A DNA stretch of 64,000 nt, taken from Amycolatopsis mongoliensis. Lineage in GTDB: Bacteria; Actinomycetota; Actinomycetes; Mycobacteriales; Pseudonocardiaceae. How positions within the stretch are numbered: the stretch's first letter is position 1; every line of letters starts with the position of its first letter. Positions 17,920-28,300 of the stretch are shown here, one piece after another. Under the pieces are notes generated by a model. That model did not search any database. It saw only the letters and a program-made list of their open reading frames with translations, and was not told the origin of the DNA. The position numbers and the translations under genes are program-made. The stretch is taken from the NCBI RefSeq assembly GCF_030285665.1, contig NZ_CP127295.1, positions 6,014,001 to 6,078,000 on the forward strand, read 5' to 3'.

Positions 17920-18984
17920 ATGAGGGACGAGAACGGGTGGCTGCCGGCCACCATGCAGGCGGTCCGATTCGACTCGGTGGCCGGAACGCTGACCCTCGAC
18001 GAGGTGCCGACGCCGACGCCGGACATCGACGAGGTCGTGGTCAAGATCGTGGCTTGCGGTATCTGCAAGTCGGACGTGAACCGGATCGACGGGGTCGTCC
18101 GGCCCCGGATGCCGGTCTACACGCCGGGACACGAGGCGGCCGGGGTGGTCGCGGCCGTCGGGGAACGGGTGGTGCGCTGGGCTCCCGGCGATCGCGTGGT
18201 CATGGCCGCCGGGCGGCCGTGCGGCGAGTGCGCCACCTGCCGGGGGGGCGCCGGTTCGGATGGCTGCACCGATCTCCGGATGATGGCGATCCACTACGAC
18301 GGCGCGTGGGCGGAGTACGCGGTCACGTCCGCGACCTCGCTGGTCGCCGTGCCGGATTCCCTCCCGATGGAGCAGGCCACGGTTCTCTCGGGCGCGGTTT
18401 CGACACCCTATGGCGCGATCGACACCGCGCGGCTGCGCCCGGCGGAAGCCGTCGGGGTGTGGGGCCTGGGTGGGCTCGGCACGCACCTCGTCCAGCTGGC
18501 CCGGGTCTGCGGCGCGTCACCGATCATCGCGCTCGACACCCGGCCGGCGGCCCGTGAGCTGGCGCTGATGCGAGGGGCGGACATCGCTCTCGACCCCGCC
18601 AACACCCGCCTGGAGTCCTACATCAAGGCGATCACCAAGGGGCGGGGCCTGGACGTGGCCTTCGATTTCGTCGGCAGGGCGCGGTCGTTCAGCCAAGCGC
18701 GCACCGTCCTCGGCGACCGGGGCCGGCTGGTCGTGGTGGGCACCTCGCTGGACGTGGACGAAGCCGGGCCGGAGTTCGCCCTCACGCGCAACAACCAGAC
18801 TGTCGTCGCTCACACGGGTTACCGGGTCAAGCACCTCGAGGACCTGGTCGAGCTCGTGGAGCGCGGCCGCCTCGACGTGTCGGCGTCGATCAGTGCGGTC
18901 CTGCCGCTGTCGCGGGTCGCCGAGGGACTGCAGCGGATGCGGGAATACGACGGCAACCTGCTTCGCCTGCTGCTCCGGCCCTGA
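17920..18984 (+). CDS. zinc-dependent alcohol dehydrogenase (MDR superfamily)
   Basis: About 354 residues. The catalytic zinc site is C49 (ACGICKSD) and GHE at 70-72. A structural zinc lobe is present: C101, C104, C107, C116, with a slightly longer last spacing than usual. The Rossmann loop WGLGGLG lies near 182, and an acidic residue after the second strand (IIALDTR) favours NAD over NADP. The C-terminal half (FDFVGRARSFSQARTVLG, HTGYRVKHLEDLVEL) is typical. Start uncertain: ATG 17920, ATG 17953 (MQAVRF, closest to most family members) or upstream GTGs; none has a strong Shine-Dalgarno. Substrate unknown. It converges with the small gene at 18997. Confidence 0.92.
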   Translation: MRDENGWLPATMQAVRFDSVAGTLTLDEVPTPTPDIDEVVVKIVACGICKSDVNRIDGVVRPRMPVYTPGHEAAGVVAAVGERVVRWAPGDRVVMAAGRPCGECATCRGGAGSDGCTDLRMMAIHYDGAWAEYAVTSATSLVAVPDSLPMEQATVLSGAVSTPYGAIDTARLRPAEAVGVWGLGGLGTHLVQLARVCGASPIIALDTRPAARELALMRGADIALDPANTRLESYIKAITKGRGLDVAFDFVGRARSFSQARTVLGDRGRLVVVGTSLDVDEAGPEFALTRNNQTVVAHTGYRVKHLEDLVELVERGRLDVSASISAVLPLSRVAEGLQRMREYDGNLLRLLLRP

Positions 18985-18996
18985 ACCGGGCCGGCT

Positions 18997-19254
18997 TCAG
19001 GCCGACTGCCGGCGCGGGATTCCGAGCGCTTCGGCCGCGCCCTCGGTGAGCCGGGCGGGAACCCGCTCCCCGGCGACCGCCGGGCGCGCCGGACGGATCC
19101 AGCCCTCCGAGACGAGCCGGGTGACGGCCGTGTGATCGCACCACCCCCCGTCGATCAGCAGGTCCGGCGCGCAGCTGATGAGCAGCTCGGCGCGGCCCGC
19201 GGCGACGGCCCGCAGAATGGCGTGCTCACGGCGGTTGAGCGTGCCGGCGTCCAT
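18997..19254 (-). CDS. small hypothetical protein, winged-helix-like (85 aa)
   Basis: Starts at an ATG preceded by a strong GGAGGAGG. The peptide LNRREHAILRAVAAGRAELL ... HTAVTRLVSEGWIRPARP followed by ARLTEGAAEALG looks like a degenerate winged-helix or MarR-type fold: helix, recognition-like helix, wing, final helix. The extended frame to 19305 is less likely given the ribosome binding site. Similar short proteins are common in actinomycetes; function unknown. It converges with the dehydrogenase gene (12-base gap). Confidence 0.78.
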   Translation of the reverse strand: MDAGTLNRREHAILRAVAAGRAELLISCAPDLLIDGGWCDHTAVTRLVSEGWIRPARPAVAGERVPARLTEGAAEALGIPRRQSA

Positions 19255-19884
19255 GGTGTCCTCCTCCAGCTCGTGCAGCTCCCCTTGATGGCGGAGCCGG
19301 CACATCCATGGTTCGCCGTCGCGTGGTCATCGGCCCCGAACCGGGGGCTTCCGGGCAGCTCCTGAGCCTCAAGAGGCAAACCGGCGTTCCACGCCGATCG
19401 CCGGCCGGCGCTCCCGGCCGGAGCCGACGGACTGCTTCGGCCCGGCTGGCGCGCGGGCGCTTCCTTCCCACTGCCGGTCACCGCACCGGTTCTGCCGGCT
19501 GCCGCGCCCTCTCCGCGGGCGGACCCAGATCGCTTTCCCCGCGGCGCAGGACGTCCTCGACACCGCGGGGCAGCACCTCGACGTCCACTGTCGCCTTCGC
19601 CGATTGGTGGGGGAACATTCCGGGCCGGCCACCAGGCGTCAGCGGGCTCCACCGTGGTGAGCGTCTACGCCGGCGAAGGTCCCGCTGGTCCGGGGAAGAC
19701 TGTCGCGTACCGCAGAATCCCGGAACGGGCCTGGGCTGTCCCTGATCGCTTCGGGGTCACCGGCTTACCGCCACTCCGCCTGTGAAGGATTTCCCCCTCC
19801 GCACGAGCCGGCGCCGCCGCCGATCCCAACGTGACGCTGCGGACGGTAGTTGTGGGGGCGAGGAGTACAGACACGGGAGGAACG
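19255..19884. other. 630-base intergenic region, no gene seen
   Basis: The region lies between two divergent genes. Open frames on both strands are arginine/serine-rich, lack ribosome binding sites and resemble no family. The last ~80 bases contain the ribosome binding site GGGAGG for the next gene. It is unusually long for this compact genome and could hide an RNA or a decayed gene, but no specific signal was found. Confidence 0.5.
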
Positions 19885-20688
19885 ATGGCCAGGGAACAAC
19901 TGGTGCGGATGTCCGAAGAAGGCGTCGCGCCGATGGAAGCTCGGCCGAGCTTCACAATTGCCGAGGGGCTGGCCGATATCCGGCGGAGGCAGGACTCCAG
20001 GACGGTCAAGTACCGGAACGCCAAGTTCCTTTCGGTCACGGTGCCGGTGGACCGGGACCGGTGCGACCGGCTGCTGCCGGCGGGCGTGCGGATGGCGGAG
20101 GACTCGACCGCGCTTCTGTTCGTCGCCGATTACCCTTGGACGAATTTCAACAGCGTCTACCGCGAGGCGGCGATCTTCCTCAACGTCAAGCACGGGCCGT
20201 TCCGCGCGGCGCACTGCCCGTGGATCGTGGTCGACGACGACACCGCCATGATCGGTGGGCGCGAAACGCTCGGTTTTCCGAAGAAGATCGCCGAGATCGA
20301 CTGGGAAGAGGCCGGTGACAGCGTCCACGCCACGGTGCGCCGGCGCGGCGTGGAACTTCTGCGCCTGCACGGGACCAAGGGTGGTCCGAGGTCCTCACTG
20401 CCGCCGATCTTCAACCAGCCGTTCCGCAACGTGCTCGGCACGCTTGGGCTGTCCGTGCCCCGCCTCGTCACGTTCAAGACGACGGACGAGCCCCGGGAAC
20501 TGCGCGCGGCCGAGGTGGAACTGGCGGTCGGCGGCTCCTTCACCGACCCCCTTGACACGATCGTTTCCGGCCCGCCGCTGGAGGGGCATTTCCGCCGCGT
20601 CGACATGCGGGTCGGCCGGCTGCCGCTGCCGGTGGGGCTCGTCTCACCGACCTACCTGCTGCGCACCCACCCGATGCGCGCCAGCTGA
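19885..20688 (+). CDS. acetoacetate decarboxylase family protein
   Basis: A 267-residue protein. The motif GRETLGFPKKIAEI at about 127-140 holds the Schiff-base lysine region of acetoacetate decarboxylase (K133 or K134, equivalent to K115/K116 in the clostridial enzyme), and the flanking segments YREAAIFLNVKHG and HGTKGGPRSSLPPIF fit the family. ATG 19885 has GGGAGG at 19875-19880. True acetoacetate decarboxylases and secondary-metabolite enzymes of this fold (aldolase/dehydratase activity through the same lysine) cannot be separated by eye. It is followed, after about 140 bases, by a LuxR-type regulator in the same direction. Confidence 0.87.
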   Translation: MAREQLVRMSEEGVAPMEARPSFTIAEGLADIRRRQDSRTVKYRNAKFLSVTVPVDRDRCDRLLPAGVRMAEDSTALLFVADYPWTNFNSVYREAAIFLNVKHGPFRAAHCPWIVVDDDTAMIGGRETLGFPKKIAEIDWEEAGDSVHATVRRRGVELLRLHGTKGGPRSSLPPIFNQPFRNVLGTLGLSVPRLVTFKTTDEPRELRAAEVELAVGGSFTDPLDTIVSGPPLEGHFRRVDMRVGRLPLPVGLVSPTYLLRTHPMRAS

Positions 20689-20825
20689 ACTTCCTCGCGG
20701 CTTCGGACGGTCGGCTCGGTGTGCCGCCGTTCCGCGGCCGGTACCCCGGCCGGCCAGGGCGTTTAGAGATCGTGAAGTCCGCTGCACAATGCTTCGCCCA
20801 GGGGTACGAGGCAGGAGGAACCACA

Positions 20826-21449
20826 GTGGAACCTGTACATGTCGCGGTGTGGACGGCCGACCCGATCATGCACGCGGGACTCACGAGCTTCCTGCGGACC
20901 CGCACCGAACTGGTGGTCGTCGAGCCGGGTGAGCTGGCCGGCCAGGGCGTGCTGGTCGCCCACATCGATCGGATGACCCCGCAGGTGGTTGCGGAACTGC
21001 GCGGCGACGGTGCCCAGGCACGCGTTCCCAAGGTACTGCTGGCCGGCGAACTGGGGGAGAACGACATCCTGACTGCCGTCGAATGCCGGGTGGTGGCCGT
21101 GCTGCCGCGGGCTCGGACGTCGGGTGACAGCCTCGTCGAAGCCGTGCTGTCCGTGGTGCCCGGACGGGGCCTGCTGCCCGCCGAACTGCTCGGACAGCTG
21201 CTCGACAGCGTGCGGCAGCTGCAGTCCGAACCACCCGCCTCGTGCGGTCCGGGCTCCGCCGGGCTGACCCCGCGCGAAGTGGACGTGCTCCGGTTGATGG
21301 CGGAGGGGTGCGACACCGCCGAGATCGCGGACAAGCTGTGTTACTCCGAGCGCACGGTCAAAAACACCGTCTACGGGCTGACCAACCGCCTGAACCTGCG
21401 GAACCGGCCCCACGCGGTCGCCTACGCCATGCGCGCGGGCGTGATCTAG
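20826..21449 (+). CDS. LuxR/NarL-type regulator with atypical receiver domain (paralog 1)
   Basis: A 207-residue protein starting at GTG 20826 with AGGAGGA upstream. The C-terminal 65 residues are a LuxR HTH (LTPREVDVLRLMAEGCDTAEIADKLCYSERTVKNTVYGLTNRLNL). The N-terminal ~120 residues have the alternating strands and helices of a receiver, but the phospho-acceptor region reads VLVAHIDRMTPQ, with the aspartate one place off the usual LLDxRMP pattern, and the usual acidic pocket is weak; phosphorylation is doubtful. It is strongly similar to the protein at 48188 (shared ending NLRNRPHAVAYAMRAGVI-like) and to that at 47474, so the three are a paralog set. Confidence 0.9.
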   Translation: MEPVHVAVWTADPIMHAGLTSFLRTRTELVVVEPGELAGQGVLVAHIDRMTPQVVAELRGDGAQARVPKVLLAGELGENDILTAVECRVVAVLPRARTSGDSLVEAVLSVVPGRGLLPAELLGQLLDSVRQLQSEPPASCGPGSAGLTPREVDVLRLMAEGCDTAEIADKLCYSERTVKNTVYGLTNRLNLRNRPHAVAYAMRAGVI

Positions 21450-21525
21450 TGTCGCGCGTCGCGAGTTGTTTGACGGTCGAGGGCAGTAGGAGCTCGCCCG
21501 CCAAAGCTCCGGCGACGGTTCCGCC

Positions 21526-21570
21526 CCAAGGTGGCCTTCCGTGCGTCAGACGCAACCAACGCCGCCTTGG
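21526..21570. terminator. composite hairpin between convergent genes
   Basis: CCAAGGTGGC (21526-21535) pairs with GCCGCCTTGG (21561-21570) apart from one wobble position, and the loop contains an inner hairpin TGCGT-CAG-ACGCA. It sits between the stop of a LuxR gene (21449, plus) and the stop of a SARP gene (21728, minus), where a bidirectional terminator is expected. No T tract is present, which is usual in high-GC actinomycetes. Confidence 0.55.
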
Positions 21571-21727
21571 CGCACAGGGCTGGGCCGCTGTCAGCAGATC
21601 CCGGACGCGCGACGCTCGAGCGGTGCCGCGTACCGACCACGAATTTTCCAGCCCGTTGAGAGATGCGGCGTCTCTTGGCGGGCAATTCACGGCCGGCGAG
21701 AACCGGCAGACGCGCTGCCGTCCGCCA

Positions 21728-24700
21728 TCACCGTGATCGCGGCGACGCCGGCTCCGCGAGGCCACTGCGCGACGACAGGCCCAGTTTGGCGAGCACCCGG
21801 GTGACGTGCGCCTGCACCGTGCGGCGGGGAATGGCCAGCGCGGCGGCGATCTCCGGGTTGGAGCGGCCCTGACCGACCAAGGCGGCGATCTCCCGTTCCA
21901 TCGGCGACAACGACGACCAGCCGCTCGTCGAATGCCGCGCTTCGGCTTCACCGGACGCGATGCCGAACTTCCGCATCCGGATGCCGAGGTGCCGCACATC
22001 CCAGGCCGCGCCCAGTCCGTTCAGGTGCGCGACCGCGTCGTCCACCGCGGTCTGCGCGTCTTCGCGGCGCCCCGCTTCGGCCAGGAGGAGGGCGACGTCG
22101 GCCAGGGCCGACGCCATTTCCACGACGCGCCCCACCTTGCCGTAGTGCGCGATCGCCTGCAGCAGGGGTTCCGGATCCCCGGAGACGAGCGCCTCGCACC
22201 ACTGCGCGGCGGCGGTCGCCCGCGCCGGTACGATCTCCTTGCCGGCTTCCTCGCGGCAGACGTCCAGGGCCTGGGCCGCGATGTCCGCCCGCCCGTGCTC
22301 CCGCGCCAGGCGGCCCAGTCTCGGCAGCCATTGGTGGCGAAGCATCATCCGCGCGTAGGCCGGATCCATGATCGGCGCCAGCACGTCGATGGCCTGTTCC
22401 GGCTTGCCTTGCTGCTCGGCCCGCAGAGAACGGGCGACGAGCAGGAAGTCGCAGTTCTCCCGCTCGGCGTCGGTGACGGCGAGGCGCTCTTCGGCGGCGA
22501 GGAGGTGCGCGGCCGCTTGCTCGGCCTCCCCACGACGGCCGTGGATCAGCCCGGCGAGCCCGTGGAGCAACAGGGCGGCCGGGCCGGGCTCCCGGAGTCC
22601 GTGGAACGTGATCGCCGGACCGTCCTCGGTCACGCTGTCCAGCTCCACCAGCGCGTCGTCCCAGCTGCCGGTCCAGTAGTCGTGGACGGCCGAGGAGACC
22701 TGGAGCCCGTGTGGCCGCGAATACGCCGAGGCCGCCCGCCAGGCGGTGCGGAGCGTCTCCTGCGCTTCCTCCATGCGGTCGAGGTTCTGGAGGGTGAACA
22801 TCTTGTTGTCGAGGAGGTCGAAGTACAGGCCCGCCTGGTCGGCGCGACCCTCGACGGCTTCGACCGCGTGGTCGATGTGGCGCAACGCGGCGCCGTGGTC
22901 CCGTTCGATCGACTTGATGAGCCAGAGGGTCTGGAGGGCGTGGGCGATCGGATACGGCTCTCCGGCCGCCACCGCGGCGCGATAGGTGCGCCGGGCCCTC
23001 CGCGCGGCGCGGCCGAGATCGTCGAGGCTGCCCCGGCTGAAGTTCGCCAGGAGCGAGCGCCGCCGTTCGCGCCACAGAGGCGGGGTTTCCGGCGAATCGT
23101 TGCCCGCCAGCAGGGCGATCGCCCCCTCGGTGTCGCCGCGGCGGTGCGTGATCGCCGCCGCGATGTGCCGCATTTCGGCAGCCCGGGCGGGGTCCCGGCT
23201 GAGGACCATGGCTTCTTTCGCGGATTCGAGCGGTTCCTGGCCGAGCCCGAACACCACGAGGACGTTCGCGGCCAGCAGCACTTCCCGGCGCGGGTCGCCG
23301 GTGCCGCACACGTCCAGCACCCGCCGCAACAGCACGGCGGCGATAGAGGGGGCGCGGGTCGACAGGGACACGTGATGATCGGCCAGCCAGTCGATCACCC
23401 AGTCGTCCACCACCGCGGGGACGGCGACGAGCTGCTGGGCGACGTGCTCGACCCCCGCCCCGGTGTCCGCCAGAGCCTCGGCGGCACGCCGGTGCCACGC
23501 GGCCCGCACGGTCCCGGCGATCTCGTTGTACAGCGTCCACCGGAGCAGGGGGTGGCGGAACGCGAGGTGCGTCCCTGCGTCGACGACGATCCCCATCGCC
23601 ATCACCTCGTCGAACGCGCCGAGCAACGCCGACGGCATCACGCCCATCGTGGCCGCCACCTGCGTCAGCCCGAACTCCATGCCCAGCACCGCGGCCCGGC
23701 GCACCGCTTCCCGGGTGAGCTCGTCCAGCTGAGCCAGCGTCCGGGCCACCGCACCGAACAGAGACTCGGGCACGGCCAGTTCCGCGCCTTCACGCACCTT
23801 CGCGATGCCGTCGACGATCTCGACGGAGTCCTCGCGCACCAGCGCCGCTGTCACCTCGCGGAGGTAGAGGGGATTGCCCGCGGTCTTGTCGACCAGTGAC
23901 CGCAATTCCTCGTCCGGACGTCCCCCGACGACGTCTTCGATCAGGGCCTCGGCATCGGCGGGGAGCAGGGGGCCCAGCGTGATCAGCTCCAGACCGCGCA
24001 GCTCCGCCGCGCGGCGCACCCGGGCGAGGTCCTGCCGGCGGTGGGCCGGCCGGGACGTCGCGATCAGCAGCAGCGGGAGCTGACGCGCGGCGGCGGAAAG
24101 CCGGTTCCAGATCAGCACGCTGGCCTCGTCCGCCCACTGGAGGTCGTCGACGACCACCACGAGAGGTGCAGACCCGCAGAGCCGATCGACGTACGCGAGC
24201 ACTCGATCCGCGGTCGCGGCCACCGGGTCGACGTCGGCGGCCACCGCCGACGGCTCGTCGGTACCGAGTCCGAGGCACTCGGTGATCACCTGCAGCGGGA
24301 ACGACTGTCCCAGCTCGCCGGCGGCGCCCCAGGCGACGTGGCACCCGCCGCCGACGACGTCCGCCAGTGCGGAGGTGAGCAGCTCCGACTTCCCGATACC
24401 GGGCTCACCTTCGATCCAGACCGTCCGGCCGGACCCCTTCAGGACTGCGTCGGCCAGCTGCCGGAGCCGGCCGATCTCGTGTTCGCGCCCGCGGCAGGCG
24501 GACGGCCGGTCCCGGTGGCCGGCGATGGCGTGGGCGACCTGCCCGGGCAGTACGTGCAGGAGCGGGTCGGCGTGTTCGGGAGCCGGCGGGGCGACGGCCG
24601 GGTCGTTCGTCAGGATCTGCTGGTGCACTCGGGTGAGTTCCGGGCCGGGGGCGACGCCCAGTTCGTTGCGCAGGACTTCGCGGGCGCTGCGGAAGGTGTC

Positions 24701-25366
24701 CAGGGCCTCGGTGGTCCGGCCGCTGCGGTGCAGGGCGGTCATCAGCAGCCGCCACAACGGTTCGCGCAGCGGGTGCTCCCGCACCAGCACGGTCAGTTCC
24801 GGGACGAGATCTTCGTGGGAACCCCGGTCCAGCAGGGCGTCCGCGCGCAGCTCGAGGGCGAGGACCCGCTGTTCGGCCAGGTTCGCCCGGAGGGATCCGG
24901 CGTACGGCCCGGGAACGCCCGACAGGGCTTCTCCGCGCCACAGGTCCAGCGCGCGGTCCAGCGTTTCGACCGTGCCGGCGGCGTCGCCGTTCTGCCAGAG
25001 CGACTGGGCCGTTTCGCGCAGCCGGGTGAACACCTGCAGATCGAGAGCTTCGCCGTCGAGCCGGAGGCGGTAGCCCGCCGCGTCCGACAGGAGGAGGCCG
25101 CCGGTCGACCAGCGGGCCCGGTCCGGCTCCAGGATCCGCCGCAGCCCGGAGATGTAGGTGTGGACGCTGCCCTTCGCACTCGCGGGGGCGGCCTCGCCCC
25201 ACACGCCGCGGATCAGCTCGGCCCGGCTGATCGGCCGCGTCACGGCCCCGGTCGCCAGCGCGGCGAAGACCGCTCGCTGGCGGGCGGGCCCGAGCGCGAG
25301 TTCGTCGTCACCGAGCCAGGCACGCAGGGAGCCGAGCACTTCGACCCGCAGCCGTTGCTCGGTCAT
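21728..25366 (-). CDS. SARP-type regulator with AAA ATPase, TPR and C-terminal LuxR HTH
   Basis: A 1212-residue regulator. Residues 1-95 are an OmpR-like winged helix (SRAELIRGVWGE, GSVHTYISGLRRIL), followed by a bacterial transcriptional activation domain to about 250. The ATPase has Walker A EGEPGIGKS near 320 and Walker B VVVVDDLQWADE near 407. A long helical TPR-like region follows, and the last ~65 residues are a LuxR HTH (LSPMEREIAALVGQGRSNPEIAAAL). Two DNA-binding ends in one protein is unusual. Its ATG overlaps the stop of the upstream SARP gene (ATGA at 25363-25366), so both are made from one transcript; the longer frame starting at 25618 lies inside the neighbour and is rejected. 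Likely a pathway activator of specialised metabolism or development; target unknown. Confidence 0.92.
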   Translation of the reverse strand: MTEQRLRVEVLGSLRAWLGDDELALGPARQRAVFAALATGAVTRPISRAELIRGVWGEAAPASAKGSVHTYISGLRRILEPDRARWSTGGLLLSDAAGYRLRLDGEALDLQVFTRLRETAQSLWQNGDAAGTVETLDRALDLWRGEALSGVPGPYAGSLRANLAEQRVLALELRADALLDRGSHEDLVPELTVLVREHPLREPLWRLLMTALHRSGRTTEALDTFRSAREVLRNELGVAPGPELTRVHQQILTNDPAVAPPAPEHADPLLHVLPGQVAHAIAGHRDRPSACRGREHEIGRLRQLADAVLKGSGRTVWIEGEPGIGKSELLTSALADVVGGGCHVAWGAAGELGQSFPLQVITECLGLGTDEPSAVAADVDPVAATADRVLAYVDRLCGSAPLVVVVDDLQWADEASVLIWNRLSAAARQLPLLLIATSRPAHRRQDLARVRRAAELRGLELITLGPLLPADAEALIEDVVGGRPDEELRSLVDKTAGNPLYLREVTAALVREDSVEIVDGIAKVREGAELAVPESLFGAVARTLAQLDELTREAVRRAAVLGMEFGLTQVAATMGVMPSALLGAFDEVMAMGIVVDAGTHLAFRHPLLRWTLYNEIAGTVRAAWHRRAAEALADTGAGVEHVAQQLVAVPAVVDDWVIDWLADHHVSLSTRAPSIAAVLLRRVLDVCGTGDPRREVLLAANVLVVFGLGQEPLESAKEAMVLSRDPARAAEMRHIAAAITHRRGDTEGAIALLAGNDSPETPPLWRERRRSLLANFSRGSLDDLGRAARRARRTYRAAVAAGEPYPIAHALQTLWLIKSIERDHGAALRHIDHAVEAVEGRADQAGLYFDLLDNKMFTLQNLDRMEEAQETLRTAWRAASAYSRPHGLQVSSAVHDYWTGSWDDALVELDSVTEDGPAITFHGLREPGPAALLLHGLAGLIHGRRGEAEQAAAHLLAAEERLAVTDAERENCDFLLVARSLRAEQQGKPEQAIDVLAPIMDPAYARMMLRHQWLPRLGRLAREHGRADIAAQALDVCREEAGKEIVPARATAAAQWCEALVSGDPEPLLQAIAHYGKVGRVVEMASALADVALLLAEAGRREDAQTAVDDAVAHLNGLGAAWDVRHLGIRMRKFGIASGEAEARHSTSGWSSLSPMEREIAALVGQGRSNPEIAAALAIPRRTVQAHVTRVLAKLGLSSRSGLAEPASPRSR

Positions 25367-28300
25367 CGGCGCGTCCGGTGGTGCTCTGGCCGGATCCGCC
25401 GTTCGGCCCGCTCGGCGTCCAGCACGGCGCCCAGCTCGGCGTAGGCGTTCAGCGCCGCGTGCAGGGCCGCCTCGGCCTTGACCGGCTTGCCGTCGTCGGC
25501 GAAGAGCTTGGCGGCGTCCTCCATCGCCTGTGCCTCCCCGAACCGGTTGCCCGACTCGCGCGCCCGGGCTGCGGCGGTGAGCGCCGCGACGGGGTCGGCA
25601 TCGAGCAGTGCCCGGCACCGGAGGGCGGCGGTTTCCTGATCGGGGGTGCGCTCACACAGCAGCGTCGCCAGTTTGGCCCGGTCGTGCTCGCCCAGGTCGA
25701 TCGCGAGGCGGACGAGGTCGGGCATCCACGGGCAGACCACCGGATCCTCGACCTCCAGCATGCTCGAAAGCAGGCTCAAGGCGAGCTCCGGCTGCCCCTG
25801 CAGCTCGGCGAGCAAGGCGTTGGCGGCGAGGATGAAGTCCGTTCCGTCCGCGCCGAACTCCCCGGCGGGCGCCAAGGACCAGACGGACATCAGGTGCGCC
25901 CGGGCGTCGTCCGCCCGGCCCCGGTGGGCCGCGATCACCGCGGCGACGCCGCTGAGCCGCCGCAGGGCCGTCGGGCGGCCGAGAGTGTGCTTCACGAGCG
26001 TCGGACCGCCGTGCAGCCGCTGGGTCAGCTCGGTCAGGCAGGCTTCCCAGCGGCCCAGCCAGAACGCGTCGACCGTGCTGAGGCCGGGAGTGGTCCGTTG
26101 GGCCGGGATCGGTGCGACCGGTTGGTCCGGAGCGGACGTGCAGACGGGCCACCAGCCGACTCGCGTCCGGGACAGCAGAGCCTCGTGCATGCCGCGCCAG
26201 TTCGCCGGGATCGCCGGATCGCGCAGGGCCTCCTTGATGCCTTTCGCCGCCAGGTCCACGTCGCCGCACACCAGGCGCGCGTAGGCGAGGAGCCAGCGCA
26301 TCTCGGCGACCACGGCGGCGTCCTTCGTCCGGGTCGCGAGCATGCCGGCCCCGGCGGCGAGGTCGCGCTCGAGCCAGAGCGTGGTCCGCGCCGTGGCGAT
26401 CGCGAAGCCCTCGCGGAGGGCGGCCGGGACGGTGGTGGCGGTGTTCACCCGCCGGAGCAGCCGCATCGCCGACAGGGGCGAACGCGCCGCCAGGGGGTAG
26501 ATCTCCCGCGTCAGCCACTCGCACTGCCACCTGTCCACCGGGAGGGGGGCAGCGAGCAGGTGGAAAGCCACGCTTTCCACGGGGGCGTCCGCCTCGGCGA
26601 GTGCTTCGGCGAGCTGCCGGTGCAGCGCGAGGCGGATCGCCGCAGGAGTCCGGGCGTAGAGCGCCTCGCGGACTGCGGGGTGCCGCATGGTGAGCTTGCC
26701 CCGCGCGCGGACCACGAGGCCGAGAGCCACGACTTCGCTCAGGACGTCGTCGAGCTCGTCGGCCGGGCGGCCCAGCGCCGCGGCGAGCTCGCCGCGGGTG
26801 AAGTACCGGTCCAGCAAGGCTGCCCAGCGGAGCACTTCCGCCGCGGCGGCGGAGAGGATGCCGAGCCAGCGGCCGATGACCTCGAGCACCGCCGGGGGGA
26901 TGGCCGGCCGGGCTCCCGGGGCCGCGGGCTCCGGCGCTTCGTTCCCGGCGAGGGCACGGATGATCTCGCGGACGAGGAGGGGGTTCCCGGCCGCGGTCCG
27001 CGTGAGTTCGAGGAGCGCGGGCCCCGGCTCGGCACCGGTGAGCGCGGCAACGAGGTCCCGGACCTCCGCGTCGGGAAGCGGCTTCAGGACGTGGACGAGC
27101 GTGCCGCCGGCCGCGAGCTCGCGGCGCAGATCGTTGAGCCGGTGCCGCCCGGGCACCGGCCGGCACACCCCGATCAGCACCAGTGGGGACCCGGCGCAGT
27201 CGGCCGCGAGCCGGCGCCAGAGCTCGAGGCCGGCGTCGTCCGCCCACTGCAGGTCGTCGAGCACGAGGACGAGCGGACGTTCGCGGCACAGTGTCCCGAC
27301 GAGCCCGACGACCAGGTCCACCGCGGCGGCGATGCCCGGCGGCTCGTCGAGGGAAAGCCGCCGGATCTCCCTCGCCACCGCGCTCCGGCGCGGGTCGGCC
27401 GAGTTCGTCGTGACGTCCAGGCGGTCCAGCAGCACTTGCAGCGGAACGTGCCGGGTCAGCTCGTCCGCGCCGGCGACGGCGACGGTGCACCCGGTCGCGG
27501 TGGCGAGCCCGGCGGAGATCAGAGCCGACTTGCCGATGCCGGGTTCGCCTTCGAGCAACACGGAGGTCCCGCGGCCGGTGGCGAGCCCGCTGAGCGCCGA
27601 CCGGAGCGACCGCAGTTCGCAGCTGCGGCCGACGAACGACCCGGCGTCGTCGGCCGCCGAGGGCGGCTGCACGGCGGCCGACGTACGCGAAGCATTGGCC
27701 AACCCTCGCCAGAGGGCCGGATCGTCGGCCTTGATCTGTTCGTAGCGCAGGGTGAGTTCGCTCCCCGGCTCGATGCCGAGTTCGTCGACGGTGTCGGCAC
27801 GCAGCCGCTCGAACAGCTGCACCCCTTCGTCGCGGTACCCGCATCGGTACAGCGCGAGCAGGTGGAGGCTCTGCAGTCCGTCCCGCATCCGGTGTTCCGC
27901 GGCGAACGGGCGCAGCTCGGCCAGCACCTGCTGGTGCTCTCCCATGTCGAGCATGATCTTGGCTCGTCGCTCGACGAGCTCGAGGCGCAGTTCCCGCAGG
28001 CGCTCACGCTGAGCCGCGGCGTAGGGACCGGGCAGACCGGCCAGCGGCTCGTCCTCGCCGAGGCTCAGGGCGCTCTCCAGCGCCGCGAGGGCTCCCGGGA
28101 AATCATTCGCGCGCTGGCACAACCGAGCCCGTTCGCGAAGGCGTTCGAACCGGACGACGTCGATCGATTCCGCGTCCACCCGGAGGCAGTAACCGGGCCC
28201 GCTGGAGGTCAGCACCTCGGCGGCCCCACCGTGGGTTCGCTCCGGGTCGAGTGCCGAGCGGAGGGAAGAGACGTACGTGTAGATGCTGCCGCTGGCACTG

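Noticed and set aside
21806..23899. Plus-strand open frame of 697 codons opposite the SARP-LuxR gene
   Set aside because: Shadow frame; His/Arg/Val-rich without domains, while the minus strand encodes ATPase and HTH motifs.
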